NCBI RefSeq assembly: GCF_005116465.1
Contig: NZ_SWBM01000002.1
Coordinates: forward strand, 124,001-188,000
DNA length: 64,000 nucleotides
DNA from: Robertmurraya kyonggiensis
Lineage (GTDB): Bacteria > Bacillota > Bacilli > Bacillales > Cytobacillaceae
Direction: 5' to 3'
The translations under genes and the position numbers were made by a program. Below are positions 25,577-34,702 of this stretch, in pieces. How positions within the stretch are numbered: the first letter of the stretch is position 1; the number at the start of each line of letters is the position of its first letter. The notes below the pieces were generated by a model that had not been told where the DNA came from, searched no databases, and saw only the letters and a program-made list of their open reading frames with translations.

Positions 25577-26602
25577 TTATGACTTTGCACGGGCAAGTAG
25601 ATATAGGAAATAAGGTGCCCCAATGACGGCCACGACAATTCCTGCAGGAATCTCCGAGGGAAGAAATAGTGAACGTCCTAGTGTATCAGCAATCAATAAG
25701 AGCAAGGCTCCAGCTAGTGCGGAGGCTGGCAACAGATACTTATGATTATGGCCAATTAGTTTTCTTGCCAAATGAGGTGCGATCAACCCGACAAATCCAA
25801 TTCCGCCACTTACAGAAACGCAAGCTGCGGCAAGCATCGTTGCTGCTGCATAAAATACTAGGCGTTCCTTCTCGACATTAACCCCAAGTCCTGTTGCGAT
25901 ATTATCTCCAAAGGTCATCACATCCAAATTTCGGGAGCGATAAAATACAAACGCGAATAAAAGAATAATCCAGGGGAGAAGAGCTAGTACGTGATCCCAG
26001 GTCGTTCCGGTAATTCTACCAGCAAGCCAAACGGCAACATACTGGAATTTTGACGGATGCAATCTAAGTGTAAGTACATTGATTAATGCGATTAAACCAA
26101 CGGATACGGATATTCCCGTAAGTAAAAATCGTGTTGGAAGTAGTCCTTCTTGTTTCTTATAAGCTAAAACATAAATAAGTGCAGCCGTTAACCCTCCTCC
26201 AACTAATGCGAGAAATGGAAGATAAAGTGATGGTGCATCTGCTGCGGTTGGAAAATAAGCAATAAATAAAACGACTAATAATCCAGCACCGGCAGTAATT
26301 CCGAGAATACCTGGGTCGGCCATATCGTTTCTTGATATTCCTTGCAGTATACAACCAGATACGGCAAGTCCAGCGCCTACAAGGATCGAAATAACGATCC
26401 GAGGTAGGCGGATTTTGTGTAAAATAAGGTCTTGTTTCGCTGTACCGTGACCAAATAGAGTATCCATAACCTCTGTTGGTGTTAAACGTGACAAACCAGT
26501 ATTCATACTGATGAAAAATGTGATCACGATTAAAATAGAAAAGATTGTTATGACAGAGATTCTGCGTGTTTTTTTCTGCCGTTCAAAATTGGCTGAACTC
26601 AT
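25577..26602 (-). CDS. Siderophore ABC transporter permease (FecCD family), second gene
   Basis: 341 residues with about nine or ten membrane helices. LPRIVISILVGAGLAVSGCILQGISRNDMADPGILGITAGAG and GGIGFVGLIAPHLARKLIGHNHKYLLP are the FecCD signatures that contact the transport ATPase. It begins at the last base of the upstream permease stop (TAATG), so the two are translationally coupled and form a heterodimeric channel. No ATPase gene is in the locus; a shared one of the YusV type elsewhere would be needed. Substrate is probably a hydroxamate siderophore. Confidence 0.93.
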   Translation of the reverse strand: MSSANFERQKKTRRISVITIFSILIVITFFISMNTGLSRLTPTEVMDTLFGHGTAKQDLILHKIRLPRIVISILVGAGLAVSGCILQGISRNDMADPGILGITAGAGLLVVLFIAYFPTAADAPSLYLPFLALVGGGLTAALIYVLAYKKQEGLLPTRFLLTGISVSVGLIALINVLTLRLHPSKFQYVAVWLAGRITGTTWDHVLALLPWIILLFAFVFYRSRNLDVMTFGDNIATGLGVNVEKERLVFYAAATMLAAACVSVSGGIGFVGLIAPHLARKLIGHNHKYLLPASALAGALLLLIADTLGRSLFLPSEIPAGIVVAVIGAPYFLYLLARAKS

Positions 26603-27636
26603 TAAAATGCCCTCCTCTCATTACGCGCTACATATAAAAAGAAGGGAACGCCTATTAAGGCAAAAATGAATCCAATTGGTGTTTCGTAAGGAGGGTTAAT
26701 CATTCGTGCTCCAATATCAGCAATGGTCATAAATAACCCACCTAAAATAGCTGAACATGGAATGATGTATCGATAATCGACGCCCACTAAGTAACGAGTT
26801 AAGTGGGGAATGAGCAGTCCGACAAAACCAATTGGTCCAACAGCAGATACGGCCGATCCAGCTAAAATCAATACGACGAGAACGCTCGCTAATTTTACTA
26901 ATTTCGTACGCTGTCCAAGCCCTGTTGCGATTTCTTCTCCAAGGCTCAACACCGTAATGGATGGTGATAAAACCATCGCGCCGATTAATCCAGCGATAAT
27001 CCAAGGGAACATATATTTAATTTGTAGCCATTGGATACCTGCTACTCCACCAGCATACCAAAAGGCTAAATCTTGGCTTAAATTAAAGTAGATGGCGATG
27101 CCTTCGCTCAAAGCTGTCAGCATGGCACCCACGGCTGAGCCGGCTAAGACAAGCCTGACCGGCGTCAATCCATTTTTGGCTAGAGAACCAACCCCATAAA
27201 TAAGTGCCAAGCTCAAACCAGCACCTATAAAGGAAAAAAGGATTAAGGTATTGTAAGAGATTCCAGGAAAGAATGCAAAGCACAGTGCTACCATAAAAAT
27301 AGATCCAGCATTAATCCCTAAAAGGCCACTATCGGCAAGGGGATTTCGTGTCATTCCTTGCATAAGCGCACCAGCTACAGAAAAACAAGCTCCAACAAGC
27401 ACACAAGCTAGTGAGCGGGGAAGACGTATATCTTGGATCACGGTGTGACCTGCTTTGTCCGGATTAAATTGAAATACTGCTTGCCAAACAGTCCGTAAGT
27501 CAATATCTGCAGCACCTACTGAAATCGAAAGTGCTAATCCGAAAACCAAGGCCACACATCCAGCAATTATAATAAAAAAGGCCGTAAATGGTTTTGAATA
27601 AATTTTTTCTGAATCGTTTATGTTTGTTTTGGTCAT
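26602..27636 (-). CDS. Siderophore ABC transporter permease (FecCD family), first gene
   Basis: 344 residues with about ten membrane helices. IRLPRSLACVLVGACFSVAGALMQGMTRNPLADSGLLGINAG and GPIGFVGLLIPHLTRYLVG are FecCD signatures. It resembles the Bacillus YfiZ/FeuB group. It is divergent from the binding-protein gene, and a Fur box lies 27-41 bases upstream of its ATG, overlapping the -10 element TATAAT. Iron starvation should turn it on. Confidence 0.93.
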   Translation of the reverse strand: MTKTNINDSEKIYSKPFTAFFIIIAGCVALVFGLALSISVGAADIDLRTVWQAVFQFNPDKAGHTVIQDIRLPRSLACVLVGACFSVAGALMQGMTRNPLADSGLLGINAGSIFMVALCFAFFPGISYNTLILFSFIGAGLSLALIYGVGSLAKNGLTPVRLVLAGSAVGAMLTALSEGIAIYFNLSQDLAFWYAGGVAGIQWLQIKYMFPWIIAGLIGAMVLSPSITVLSLGEEIATGLGQRTKLVKLASVLVVLILAGSAVSAVGPIGFVGLLIPHLTRYLVGVDYRYIIPCSAILGGLFMTIADIGARMINPPYETPIGFIFALIGVPFFLYVARNERRAF

Positions 27637-27662
27637 TATAAAACCTCAAATGTTTATTATAC

Positions 27663-27677
27663 TGATAAGTATTATCA
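27663..27677 (-). promoter_or_regulatory. Fur box of the permease operon
   Basis: TGATAAGTATTATCA matches the 7-1-7 Fur consensus TGATAATNATTATCA with one mismatch and sits next to the minus-strand -10 element. Confidence 0.8.
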
Positions 27678-27788
27678 GTTCCGAGAATATTCTATCAATC
27701 AACAGGATAAGAGTCCATATAAAGATCAAAAGGTTTGGAACTATATTTCTTTAAAAATAGTTGAAATTTTTCTAAATCGGTTATATAT

Positions 27789-27809
27789 TGATAATGATAA
27801 TTATTTTCA
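27789..27809 (+). promoter_or_regulatory. Overlapping Fur boxes of the binding-protein gene
   Basis: TGATAATGATAATTATTTTCA contains the 7-1-7 repeat TGATAAT-T-ATTTTCA (27795-27809, one mismatch) and an overlapping second match starting six bases earlier, the usual sign of two Fur dimers. Confidence 0.85.
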
Positions 27810-27859
27810 ATAAGATAGCGAGACTAATAAATTTATTCTATCAGAAACACACTCTTGAG

Positions 27860-27873
27860 TGTAATCGTTTACA
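27860..27873 (+). promoter_or_regulatory. cre-like box upstream of the siderophore-binding gene
   Basis: TGTAATCGTTTACA fits the consensus TGWNANCGNTNNCA fully. It is about 100 bases before the ATG and 51 bases after the Fur boxes, which would be inside the transcript leader, where CcpA could act as a roadblock. Confidence 0.5.
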
Positions 27874-27969
27874 GTAAAAACATGTTGAATATAACGATAA
27901 AGGACATCTAGCTGTTCTTTTTGATGCTATCATCAACATTTAAACTAATTAATAGAAAGAGGAATAAAG

Positions 27970-28914
27970 ATGAAAAAATTTTCTAGTGTATTAGCAATTT
28001 TGGTATTGCTCATCTCTGTATTAGCAGCTTGTGGGAAAAGTGAATCAAAACCTGCAGACGACAATTCTGCTGCAAATGAGGAAAAGGAAACGATAACATA
28101 TAAAAGCGATTTTGGTGATGTTGAGATTCCTGCCAACCCAGAAAGAGTGGTAGTCTTAGCACCAACATATGTCGGTTATTTACTTACGTTAGGGAATACA
28201 CCAGTTGGAGTTCCACAACTAGCAATAGATAACCCTTATTATGAAGGAAAGCTAGAAGGGGCAACAAATCTTGGTGATGGAACATCTGCAGAAGCAGTTT
28301 TGGAGCTTCAACCGGACCTAATTATTGCGTACAATACAGATGAAAATATCGAGATACTAAAAGAAACTGCACCGACTGTTCAAATTGAATATGGAAAATT
28401 AGATTTCAAAGATCAGTTAAGAGAATTTGGTAAAATGTTAGGCAAAGAAGATCAGGCAGAAAAATGGATCACACAGTGGGATGAAAAGGTCGCACAAAAC
28501 AAGCAAAAAGTAGTGGATGCTGTTGGTGATAAGACGGTTTCTCTATTACAACCTTATGCAAAAGGAATCTATGTATATGGTGATAGCTATGCACGTGGAG
28601 GAGAAATTATCTATACTGAATTTGGCTTAAAAGCCCCTCCTAAAGCACAAGAAGAAGCTGTAGATAATGGACCTGGATATGCTAGCGTTTCCTTAGAAGT
28701 ACTTCCTGAATATGCAGGAGATTATATTTTCACAAGTAAGTGGGCAGGAGATACTGCTGAGAACAATGTAAGTGAAAGTACTATATGGAAAGAGCTTCCC
28801 GCTGTAAAAAATGGAACCGTATTTGAAGTGGATTCCGCAGGTTCATTCTTTAATGACCCACTTTCATTAGACCAGCAGTTTGATTTCATTGTGGAAAAAT
28901 TAACGAATAATTAA
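27970..28914 (+). CDS. Siderophore-binding lipoprotein
   Basis: 314 residues. The signal peptide ends in VLAAC (Cys21), so the protein is tethered to the outer face of the membrane. It is a helical-backbone periplasmic-binding fold: GDVEIPANPERVVVLAPTYVGYLLTLG, then LELQPDLIIAYNTDENIEIL. These features fit FhuD/YxeB/YfiY-type binding proteins for hydroxamate siderophores. It delivers substrate to the divergent FecCD permeases. Fur boxes lie in the shared promoter region. The exact siderophore cannot be told. Confidence 0.92.
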   Translation: MKKFSSVLAILVLLISVLAACGKSESKPADDNSAANEEKETITYKSDFGDVEIPANPERVVVLAPTYVGYLLTLGNTPVGVPQLAIDNPYYEGKLEGATNLGDGTSAEAVLELQPDLIIAYNTDENIEILKETAPTVQIEYGKLDFKDQLREFGKMLGKEDQAEKWITQWDEKVAQNKQKVVDAVGDKTVSLLQPYAKGIYVYGDSYARGGEIIYTEFGLKAPPKAQEEAVDNGPGYASVSLEVLPEYAGDYIFTSKWAGDTAENNVSESTIWKELPAVKNGTVFEVDSAGSFFNDPLSLDQQFDFIVEKLTNN

Positions 28915-28939
28915 TGGTCTTAAAATTGGGGATGTTATT

Positions 28940-29932
28940 TTGAAAGACTTATATGATGTAACGATCATTGGTGGGGGGCCGACTGGCTTATTCACAGCTT
29001 TTTATAGTGAAATGCGCGGGTTAAGAACCAAGCTAATTGAACATTTACCCCAACTAGGTGGAAAGGTCTCATTTTTCTATCCTGAAAAATGGATTTATGA
29101 TGTGGCCGGCCTACCTGGTGTAACAGGAACCCAACTGATTGAACAATTACAGAAACAAGCGGAAAGTTTAAATCCTACCTTCGTTTTAGGACAAAACGTG
29201 AAGCAAATAGAAAAAGATTCAGAAGGCTATTTCCATCTACATACTGATCAAGAGGAGCATATGACGAAAACAGTCATTATTGCTGCTGGAGCAGGTATTT
29301 TTAACATGCGAAAGTTCCCACTAGATGAGGCTGAGCAGTATGAAGGGAAAAACCTCCATTATAGTATCCGAAACATTGAGAAATTCAGTGGAAAAAGAGT
29401 AGCAGTTTCAGGTGGGGGAAGCGGAGCGGTCAATTGGGCGATGATGGTCGCAAAATTTGCGGACAAGGTGTGGCTTATCAATAAAAGTGATAAATTCCAT
29501 GCAAGTGCAGAAGATCATGAAAAATTGCTCCAATCGAACGTAGAGTTGAAGATTCCTTACACGATCACAAATCTGATTGGAAATAACGATAAGATTGAGT
29601 CATTAGTTTTAAAGGATGAAAATGGTGCTGTGGAAGAGACGCTTTCCATCGATGATTTCATTGTTCATCACGGTGCCCAAATGGAATTGGGGCAACTAGC
29701 GGAATGGGATTTGGATTTTGATAACAATAAGATCCCCGTGGATGCTCAAATGGCTACGAATGTAGAAGGTGTATATGCGGCAGGAGATATTGTACAATAT
29801 CCGAATAAGCGGACACTTATCGGCTCTGGCTTTTTTGAAGGGCAGACAGCCTTAAACAGTGTGAAGCTCTACTTAGAGCCATCTGCTCCAAGACAGGTCT
29901 ATAGTACGGTGGTCCTTGGGAAGAGAAAATAA
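28940..29932 (+). CDS. Thioredoxin-reductase-like ferredoxin/flavodoxin-NADP+ reductase
   Basis: 330 residues from TTG, 25 bases after the binding-protein stop. FAD-binding IIGGGPTGLFTAFYSEMRG, NADPH-binding VAVSGGGSGAVNWAMMVAKFAD, and the C-terminal FAD motif GVYAAGDIVQYPNKRTLIGSGFFEGQTALN are clear. There is no CxxC, so it is not a thioredoxin reductase but the YumC/YcgT type, which passes electrons from NADPH to ferredoxin or flavodoxin. Being in the same transcript as siderophore uptake, it probably helps reduce the ferric siderophore. Confidence 0.88.
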   Translation: MKDLYDVTIIGGGPTGLFTAFYSEMRGLRTKLIEHLPQLGGKVSFFYPEKWIYDVAGLPGVTGTQLIEQLQKQAESLNPTFVLGQNVKQIEKDSEGYFHLHTDQEEHMTKTVIIAAGAGIFNMRKFPLDEAEQYEGKNLHYSIRNIEKFSGKRVAVSGGGSGAVNWAMMVAKFADKVWLINKSDKFHASAEDHEKLLQSNVELKIPYTITNLIGNNDKIESLVLKDENGAVEETLSIDDFIVHHGAQMELGQLAEWDLDFDNNKIPVDAQMATNVEGVYAAGDIVQYPNKRTLIGSGFFEGQTALNSVKLYLEPSAPRQVYSTVVLGKRK

Positions 29933-29937
29933 GCTAA

Positions 29938-29967
29938 AACAACACGGTCATTTTTGACCGTGTTGTT
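29938..29967. terminator. Bidirectional terminator between the reductase and the esterase
   Basis: AACAACACGGTCA and TGACCGTGTTGTT form a 13-bp perfect stem with T-rich sequence on the plus side and A-rich on the other. It overlaps the esterase stop. Confidence 0.9.
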
Positions 29968-30782
29968 TATATTTTTAAAGAAAACCGAATCGCTCTACTA
30001 ATTAAAACGGGTAATACAGATATATGATTTTCATTGGCGAATTCTTCGTACACTACGTCAATATGGTTCGATAACCTCTTGGCTAGTTCCTCAGCTTTTT
30101 CATTTACCTTGCTTTCATGGCTTCTTTCTAGTTCTCCCGCTGATAAAAAGAGATGTTTTTCCTGCTTAATAAGGTCAAATTTCGGATAAAATCCTTTTTC
30201 CTCTTCAAGTAACAAACGCTCATTCCAAGCAATAGACGGACTTCCAGCAATATACGTTTGGAAAGACTCAGGTTTTGTAAAAAGGGTATGTAAGGTGAAA
30301 AGCCCTCCTAAAGAATGACCAAATAGAATTTGACGTTCTTTGTTCACCGGATACTGTTGTTCAATATAAGGTTTTAGCTCTTCTTCAATAAATGACAAAA
30401 AGAGATCTGCTCCTCCCTGATCAGGCCAACCTTTTCCATCAAAGCTAGGGGGCAATTCGGAAGCTGCAACAGGTAACGTATAATCGTAATGGCGATTTAA
30501 GTGGAATGGAGCATCTGTCTCATAGCCGATTCCTACGACCATTGCTGGACCAATTCCGGTTCTAGCGGGAATACGTGACTGTAATCGCACAGATTCTACC
30601 ATCGTACCAAAAACAGAATTTCCATCTAGTAAATAAATAATCGGAAATCCCTGAGGAGGTGGCTCCTCTGAAGGAAAGGCGACAGAGATTTGATAGTCTC
30701 TACTTGAACCTTTTGAACTCATGACCCAACGATGAGAATTGGGTAGTGAAGCCATGGGAAGGGGTGAAGGATTAGCTTTCAT
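29967..30782 (-). CDS. Siderophore esterase-like alpha/beta hydrolase
   Basis: 271 residues from the ATG behind AAGGAGACG; a longer frame starts inside the Fur box. The nucleophile Ser is in LFGHSLGGLFTLH, typical of the BesA/IroE/Fes-type esterase-D family. FPIIYLLDGNSVFGTM is the strand near the oxyanion hole, and the C-terminal NENHISVLPVLISRAI gives the His. Such enzymes open ester-type siderophores such as bacillibactin after uptake. The Fur box at its promoter supports an iron role. Confidence 0.85.
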   Translation of the reverse strand: MKANPSPLPMASLPNSHRWVMSSKGSSRDYQISVAFPSEEPPPQGFPIIYLLDGNSVFGTMVESVRLQSRIPARTGIGPAMVVGIGYETDAPFHLNRHYDYTLPVAASELPPSFDGKGWPDQGGADLFLSFIEEELKPYIEQQYPVNKERQILFGHSLGGLFTLHTLFTKPESFQTYIAGSPSIAWNERLLLEEEKGFYPKFDLIKQEKHLFLSAGELERSHESKVNEKAEELAKRLSNHIDVVYEEFANENHISVLPVLISRAIRFSLKI

Positions 30783-30811
30783 ATTTTGAACGTCTCCTTT
30801 TTGAAAATAAT

Positions 30812-30826
30812 TGAGAATCGTTATCA
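30812..30826 (-). promoter_or_regulatory. Fur box of the esterase gene
   Basis: TGAGAATCGTTATCA is a 7-1-7 repeat with two mismatches to the Fur consensus, 30 bases upstream of the ATG. Confidence 0.7.
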
Positions 30827-31006
30827 ATAATTATATGGTTAAACCTCATTTTAAACAATGACATTTATAAAAAAGGAGAAAATCCTCAATCATTAAGGTC
30901 TGACCCATATTCGAGCCAGACCCTAAAAATCATTCAGTTATATTCTATTTTAATTTTCTATGTTAGACCAATCTCCATGATTACGTTTTATGTTAAATAT
31001 AAGATT

Positions 31007-31705
31007 TTAAGCGGTAAAATTCCCGTCGTAACTTAACATAATTGCTGATTTGACCCCCTCAATAGATGAAATATTATTGATGAAGCTCATATCATTTTCT
31101 TTGACCCTGATTTCATAAGTCACCTCGAACTCATTACCAGGCATAACAGATTTAGATTTAAGGGAATGCTTTTTAGCATGCTTGGAAATGACATGCTCTA
31201 AAGAGTTTTCAATCGAATTTTCATTGTATCTTATAACAAGAAGGTACGGATTTTCAATTTTAATCTTATTTACAAAGATGAGTAAAACAGTTCCTATTAG
31301 AATAGAGCCAGTGATAGCAAGTCCAATGAATCCTGCTCCACATAGAATACCGACAACGATTGCCCAGAATATATAAACGATATCCATCGGGTCTTTAATT
31401 GGGGTTCTAAAGCGTACAATCGATAATGCACCGACCATACCTAATGACAAGAGAACATTGGACGAAATACCAATAATAATAAGAGCAGTTGCCATTGTCA
31501 TAATGATGAGCGAAATATTAAATGTGTGAGAGTAAATAACGCCTGTAAAAGTCTTCTTATAAATCAAGTAAATAAATAAACCTAAAGCGAATGCCACTAA
31601 CAAACCAATTATGGCATCCACAATCGAAATACTACTAGATTTTTCTAATATGCTAGATTTAAAAATATCTTTAAAGTTTAAAGTTTCCACATTCTTTTCC
31701 TCCAA
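31007..31705 (-). CDS. DUF4956 membrane protein
   Basis: 232 residues. Four membrane helices in the first ~150 residues include LGMVGALSIVRFRTPIKDPMDIVYIFWAI, the DUF4956 signature. The C-terminal ~80 residues form a small soluble domain ending NNISSIEGVKSAIMLSYDG, ferredoxin-like in layout. DUF4956 genes regularly sit next to VTC-type genes, as here (the next gene upstream, 21 bases apart), often with CotH kinases. It may be the membrane partner of the polymerase. Its own activity is unknown. Confidence 0.88.
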   Translation of the reverse strand: MEEKNVETLNFKDIFKSSILEKSSSISIVDAIIGLLVAFALGLFIYLIYKKTFTGVIYSHTFNISLIIMTMATALIIIGISSNVLLSLGMVGALSIVRFRTPIKDPMDIVYIFWAIVVGILCGAGFIGLAITGSILIGTVLLIFVNKIKIENPYLLVIRYNENSIENSLEHVISKHAKKHSLKSKSVMPGNEFEVTYEIRVKENDMSFINNISSIEGVKSAIMLSYDGNFTA

Positions 31706-31726
31706 AATTCATGTATTTCTTAATGT

Positions 31727-32425
31727 TTATCCAAACATTCTACTAATTTGATATTTTGAATAAGTCCCACGGCTTCTATCACCTAACTGAAGTAAATACT
31801 TGATCGTATCCGGCAGAAATTCATCATATTTGACTTCAAGAATGACAATATCGGGATTGGTCTCAACCATTGGTATGTTCGAATTTAAAAGATTATTGTT
31901 ACGGAAGCTTGTCTTAATGGAACTGTCAAAAGTTACTCGGACATTTCCATATTCATAAATAAATACTTCTCTTTCGTAATCAACCACAGTGACTGGTCTT
32001 AACTGAAATAAATTCATTTGGATAAACAAATCCTGGATTAGCAATCTTGGATCGTTTTCCATCCACGCAATATTCCCATTCCTAATCTGTTCATATTCAT
32101 CGGCTGTAATCTCGCACTTTTGCTTATAAGTCATGTTATTGCGTTTACTCTTTTTTTCTAGATTAATCAATTGAGTATTATGATCGTAAAGTCTGACCCG
32201 AAATTTATCCCTCTCCATAAAACCTTCCTTCTTTTGATTTAAGATTTTATTTTCGAAGTTATCAAAATAAACACTGCGGATTAAATATTTTCCGTCATTT
32301 TTAGCATGAGGGTCGGGCTGCATCACATGCATTAAACGATTTCTCAGTAGATAGCAATCCATTTTAGAAATCTCATGCTTTAATTCGTATCGGCCTCTTG
32401 TACCATTCAGGCTCATACTCTTCAT
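31727..32425 (-). CDS. VTC-domain protein (polyphosphate polymerase family)
   Basis: 232 residues from the second in-frame ATG, which has GAGGAG 9 bases upstream; the first ATG touches that site. The triphosphate-tunnel fold is shown by RYELKHEI, RSVYFDNF, KFRVRLYD, NLEKKSKRNNMTYKQKCEI and PDIVILEVKYDEFLP, whose many Lys, Arg and Glu residues line the tunnel. The eukaryotic relative makes inorganic polyphosphate from ATP at the membrane. The bacterial branch has not been assigned firmly. It is co-transcribed with DUF4956, and its promoter has the same repeat as the DUF4353 gene. Confidence 0.9.
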   Translation of the reverse strand: MKSMSLNGTRGRYELKHEISKMDCYLLRNRLMHVMQPDPHAKNDGKYLIRSVYFDNFENKILNQKKEGFMERDKFRVRLYDHNTQLINLEKKSKRNNMTYKQKCEITADEYEQIRNGNIAWMENDPRLLIQDLFIQMNLFQLRPVTVVDYEREVFIYEYGNVRVTFDSSIKTSFRNNNLLNSNIPMVETNPDIVILEVKYDEFLPDTIKYLLQLGDRSRGTYSKYQISRMFG

Positions 32426-32476
32426 GTCTATCATTCTCCTCTATGTGTTGTTCCATGGTTGTTATTATGAAAAATG

Positions 32477-32497
32477 AACCTTAAACAAACCTTAAAA
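32477..32497 (-). promoter_or_regulatory. Direct-repeat response-regulator site, copy 1
   Basis: On the minus strand it has TTTAAGGTT twice at an 11-base period. All 21 bases are identical to 34607-34627. An AT-rich -10 element (CATAAT) follows after 7 bases, so a bound regulator would stand in for the -35 box. Confidence 0.75.
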
Positions 32498-32511
32498 AAT
32501 GAAAAAAGGCA

Positions 32512-32537
32512 TAAAAAAAAGATCACTAGTGTGATCT
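32512..32537 (-). terminator. Terminator of the two-component genes
   Basis: GATCAC and GTGATC pair around a 4-base loop, with a run of eight T residues on the minus strand directly after. It lies just past the kinase stop. Confidence 0.85.
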
Positions 32538-32538
32538 C

Positions 32539-33822
32539 CTACTTAGGAATCTTAACCTTAAAAGTGGTTCCTTTTAATTGATTTGGAATGGCTCTGATAG
32601 ACCCGCCGTGTTGCTCTACAATCCATTGCGCAATTGATAAGCCTAAGCCGACGCCGCCAGATTCGCGCGAGCGGGCTTTATCTTCACGGTAAAATCGGTC
32701 AAAAATAAGCTTGCTGTTTTCTTCTTTAACTCCGATCCCTGTATCACTAATCTCTAAAACTACCTTTTGATCCTCCGAATATGTTTTTACTCCGATACTG
32801 TCATGCTCATTCGTATATTTCAATGCATTATCAAGTAAAATGACGAGAAGTTGATGCAGTCTAACTTCATCTGCATCTATTTGAACATCACAATTTAAGC
32901 TTAGCCAGAAATGCTTGTCTTGAGACTCTGCTATTTCTTTATATGGTGTGCAGACATTACGAATAAAAGAATCCACATGAATCGTTTGTTTTACTAGCTG
33001 TGTTTCTGCTGAATCCGCACGAGCTAATGTTAGTAGATCAGAAGTTAGCTTTGATAAACGTCGAGTCTCTGACAGGCTAAGTGCAATATTTTCAAATTTA
33101 CTCGCGATTTTCTCTTGGGGTGACGTAAGTAAGAGCTCCAATTTATTTTGGATAATGGTTAGTGGCGTTCTCAGTTCATGTGAAGCATTTTCCACAAATT
33201 CAGATTGTTTTTTCCATGAATGAATGATTGGCTGCATCATTTTTTTGGACAAAACATAGCTTGCCGATATTGATAAAATAATGAAAATCACGGAACAAAT
33301 GATGATTAACTTACTAAAGTTATTCAAGATGGTCTGTTCAGCATCTACATTGACGAGAAGCTGTGTGTAGGCAATGTTATCATTGGTATTCGTATCCTTA
33401 AAAAGAATATATCGAAAATTAAAGTCATCATTAATTTGGATCATTGTAATCTTATCTAAGTTCGTCTTATCAAGTCTATAATTCTGAAAGTATGTCTCAT
33501 AGAAAAGTGTCCCGATTTCGTCTATATTGAGGATCTGACCGTATTCATCCCACTCAATTACCATAATCCGCGGATTTGAATTTTTCGGACGGTCATTTGG
33601 AGGACCTTCTGGACTTAACTCTTTATTCTGGATATTATCCAAATGATGATTAGCGGACATTTCTTTAAATGACGTAAGTTCCTCATCTGTTTTTTTGAAT
33701 AATGTACTTTGGACTTGGCTGAAAATGATCACACCGAATATCGTAAAAATAACAGTGAAAGCAAGTAAATTAAGAATCATGAACTTTAACTGCTGCTGCC
33801 TGAAAATCTTCTTTTTGAACAT
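32539..33822 (-). CDS. Membrane sensor histidine kinase
   Basis: 427 residues. Two membrane helices (near 15-35 and 165-190) enclose an extracellular sensor loop of about 130 residues. The kinase core has HELRTPLTIIQNKLELL (phosphorylated His), an N box LVILLDNALKYT, and G boxes DTGIGV and GGVGLGLSIAQWIVEQHGG. It begins at the last base of the response-regulator stop (TAATG), so the pair is coupled. Because both flanking promoters share a response-regulator type repeat, its signal probably controls the VTC/DUF4956 and DUF4353 genes. Confidence 0.94.
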   Translation of the reverse strand: MFKKKIFRQQQLKFMILNLLAFTVIFTIFGVIIFSQVQSTLFKKTDEELTSFKEMSANHHLDNIQNKELSPEGPPNDRPKNSNPRIMVIEWDEYGQILNIDEIGTLFYETYFQNYRLDKTNLDKITMIQINDDFNFRYILFKDTNTNDNIAYTQLLVNVDAEQTILNNFSKLIIICSVIFIILSISASYVLSKKMMQPIIHSWKKQSEFVENASHELRTPLTIIQNKLELLLTSPQEKIASKFENIALSLSETRRLSKLTSDLLTLARADSAETQLVKQTIHVDSFIRNVCTPYKEIAESQDKHFWLSLNCDVQIDADEVRLHQLLVILLDNALKYTNEHDSIGVKTYSEDQKVVLEISDTGIGVKEENSKLIFDRFYREDKARSRESGGVGLGLSIAQWIVEQHGGSIRAIPNQLKGTTFKVKIPK

Positions 33823-34502
33823 TAACTATCACCATCTTCCGATAGCATGTAACCAAGACCACGGAATGTTTTGATATACTGATCATAGCCATACTTCTTC
33901 AAGTTTTTTCGCAAATTGCTGGCGTACACCTCTACTACTGTCGTCGAGGTGTCAGACTCGAAACCCCAAATTCGGTCAAAAATCTGTTCTTTTGTTAGGA
34001 TGCTATTCTTATTGTTGATCAAATACTCGAGCAGATCGAACTGCTTGCCGTTTATCTTTATTAGTTCTCCTTTGAGCTCTGCAGTTTTATTTTTTAGGTT
34101 AAGATTCAGCTCTTTAAAAGAAAGAATGTTTTCCTTGAATTGCCCTCCGGCTCTTCTAACCATAGCCTCTAACCGTAAAAGCAATTCCTCTCGATGGAAG
34201 GGCTTTACCATATAATCGTCGGCACCGACTTTAAATCCTTGGATCTTATCATCGATTCCATCTTTCGCTGTTAGCATAATCACAGGAGTATCAATATTGT
34301 TTTTCCGTAATGCGCTTAAAACTTCATAACCATTCATACCGGGCATCATGATGTCTAATAGGATGACATCAAATATATTTTGTTCCGCCAAAAAAAGCCC
34401 TTCCTCACCATCAAATGCCTGCACAGTTTCGAACAATCCTTCCGTCGTTTCGCGAATTGTTTCCGAAAGCTGCTTATCATCTTCAATTATTAAAAGCTTC
34501 AT
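33822..34502 (-). CDS. OmpR/PhoB-family response regulator
   Basis: 226 residues. The receiver has IIEDDKQLSETI, the phosphoacceptor Asp in VILLDIMMPGMNGYE and the conserved Lys in VKPFHREEL. The winged-helix domain ends in NLRKNLKKYGYDQYIKTFRGLGYML. It is the first gene of the pair, with a minus-strand promoter TTGCAT-16-TATAAT. OmpR-type regulators bind direct repeats with an 11-base period, as found in both neighbouring promoters. Confidence 0.95.
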   Translation of the reverse strand: MKLLIIEDDKQLSETIRETTEGLFETVQAFDGEEGLFLAEQNIFDVILLDIMMPGMNGYEVLSALRKNNIDTPVIMLTAKDGIDDKIQGFKVGADDYMVKPFHREELLLRLEAMVRRAGGQFKENILSFKELNLNLKNKTAELKGELIKINGKQFDLLEYLINNKNSILTKEQIFDRIWGFESDTSTTVVEVYASNLRKNLKKYGYDQYIKTFRGLGYMLSEDGDS

Positions 34503-34558
34503 ACGCCGGTGCTCCTTTTCTCTAAGTAAGTCCGTTTATCAATCGTTTGATATGTTAG

Positions 34559-34586
34559 ATTATAGGGACAATCCAAAAAAATGCAA
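34559..34586 (-). promoter_or_regulatory. SigA-type promoter of the two-component operon
   Basis: On the minus strand TTGCAT (34581-34586), a 16-base spacer and TATAAT (34559-34564) lie 57 bases upstream of the response-regulator ATG. Confidence 0.6.
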
Positions 34587-34606
34587 ATTAATTTTGGCGA
34601 AGTTGG

Positions 34607-34627
34607 TTTTAAGGTTTGTTTAAGGTT
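34607..34627 (+). promoter_or_regulatory. Direct-repeat response-regulator site, copy 2
   Basis: TTTAAGGTT occurs twice with an 11-base period; all 21 bases equal the minus-strand copy at 32477-32497. An AATAAT-type -10 element follows after 7 bases, about 60 bases before the DUF4353 gene. Confidence 0.75.
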
Positions 34628-34702
34628 TGTCTTTAATAATGTGATTCATAGGTTAATGAAATCTCTCAAGTACAAGACAAACTTTATAAAGGAGCTAACA
34701 AA

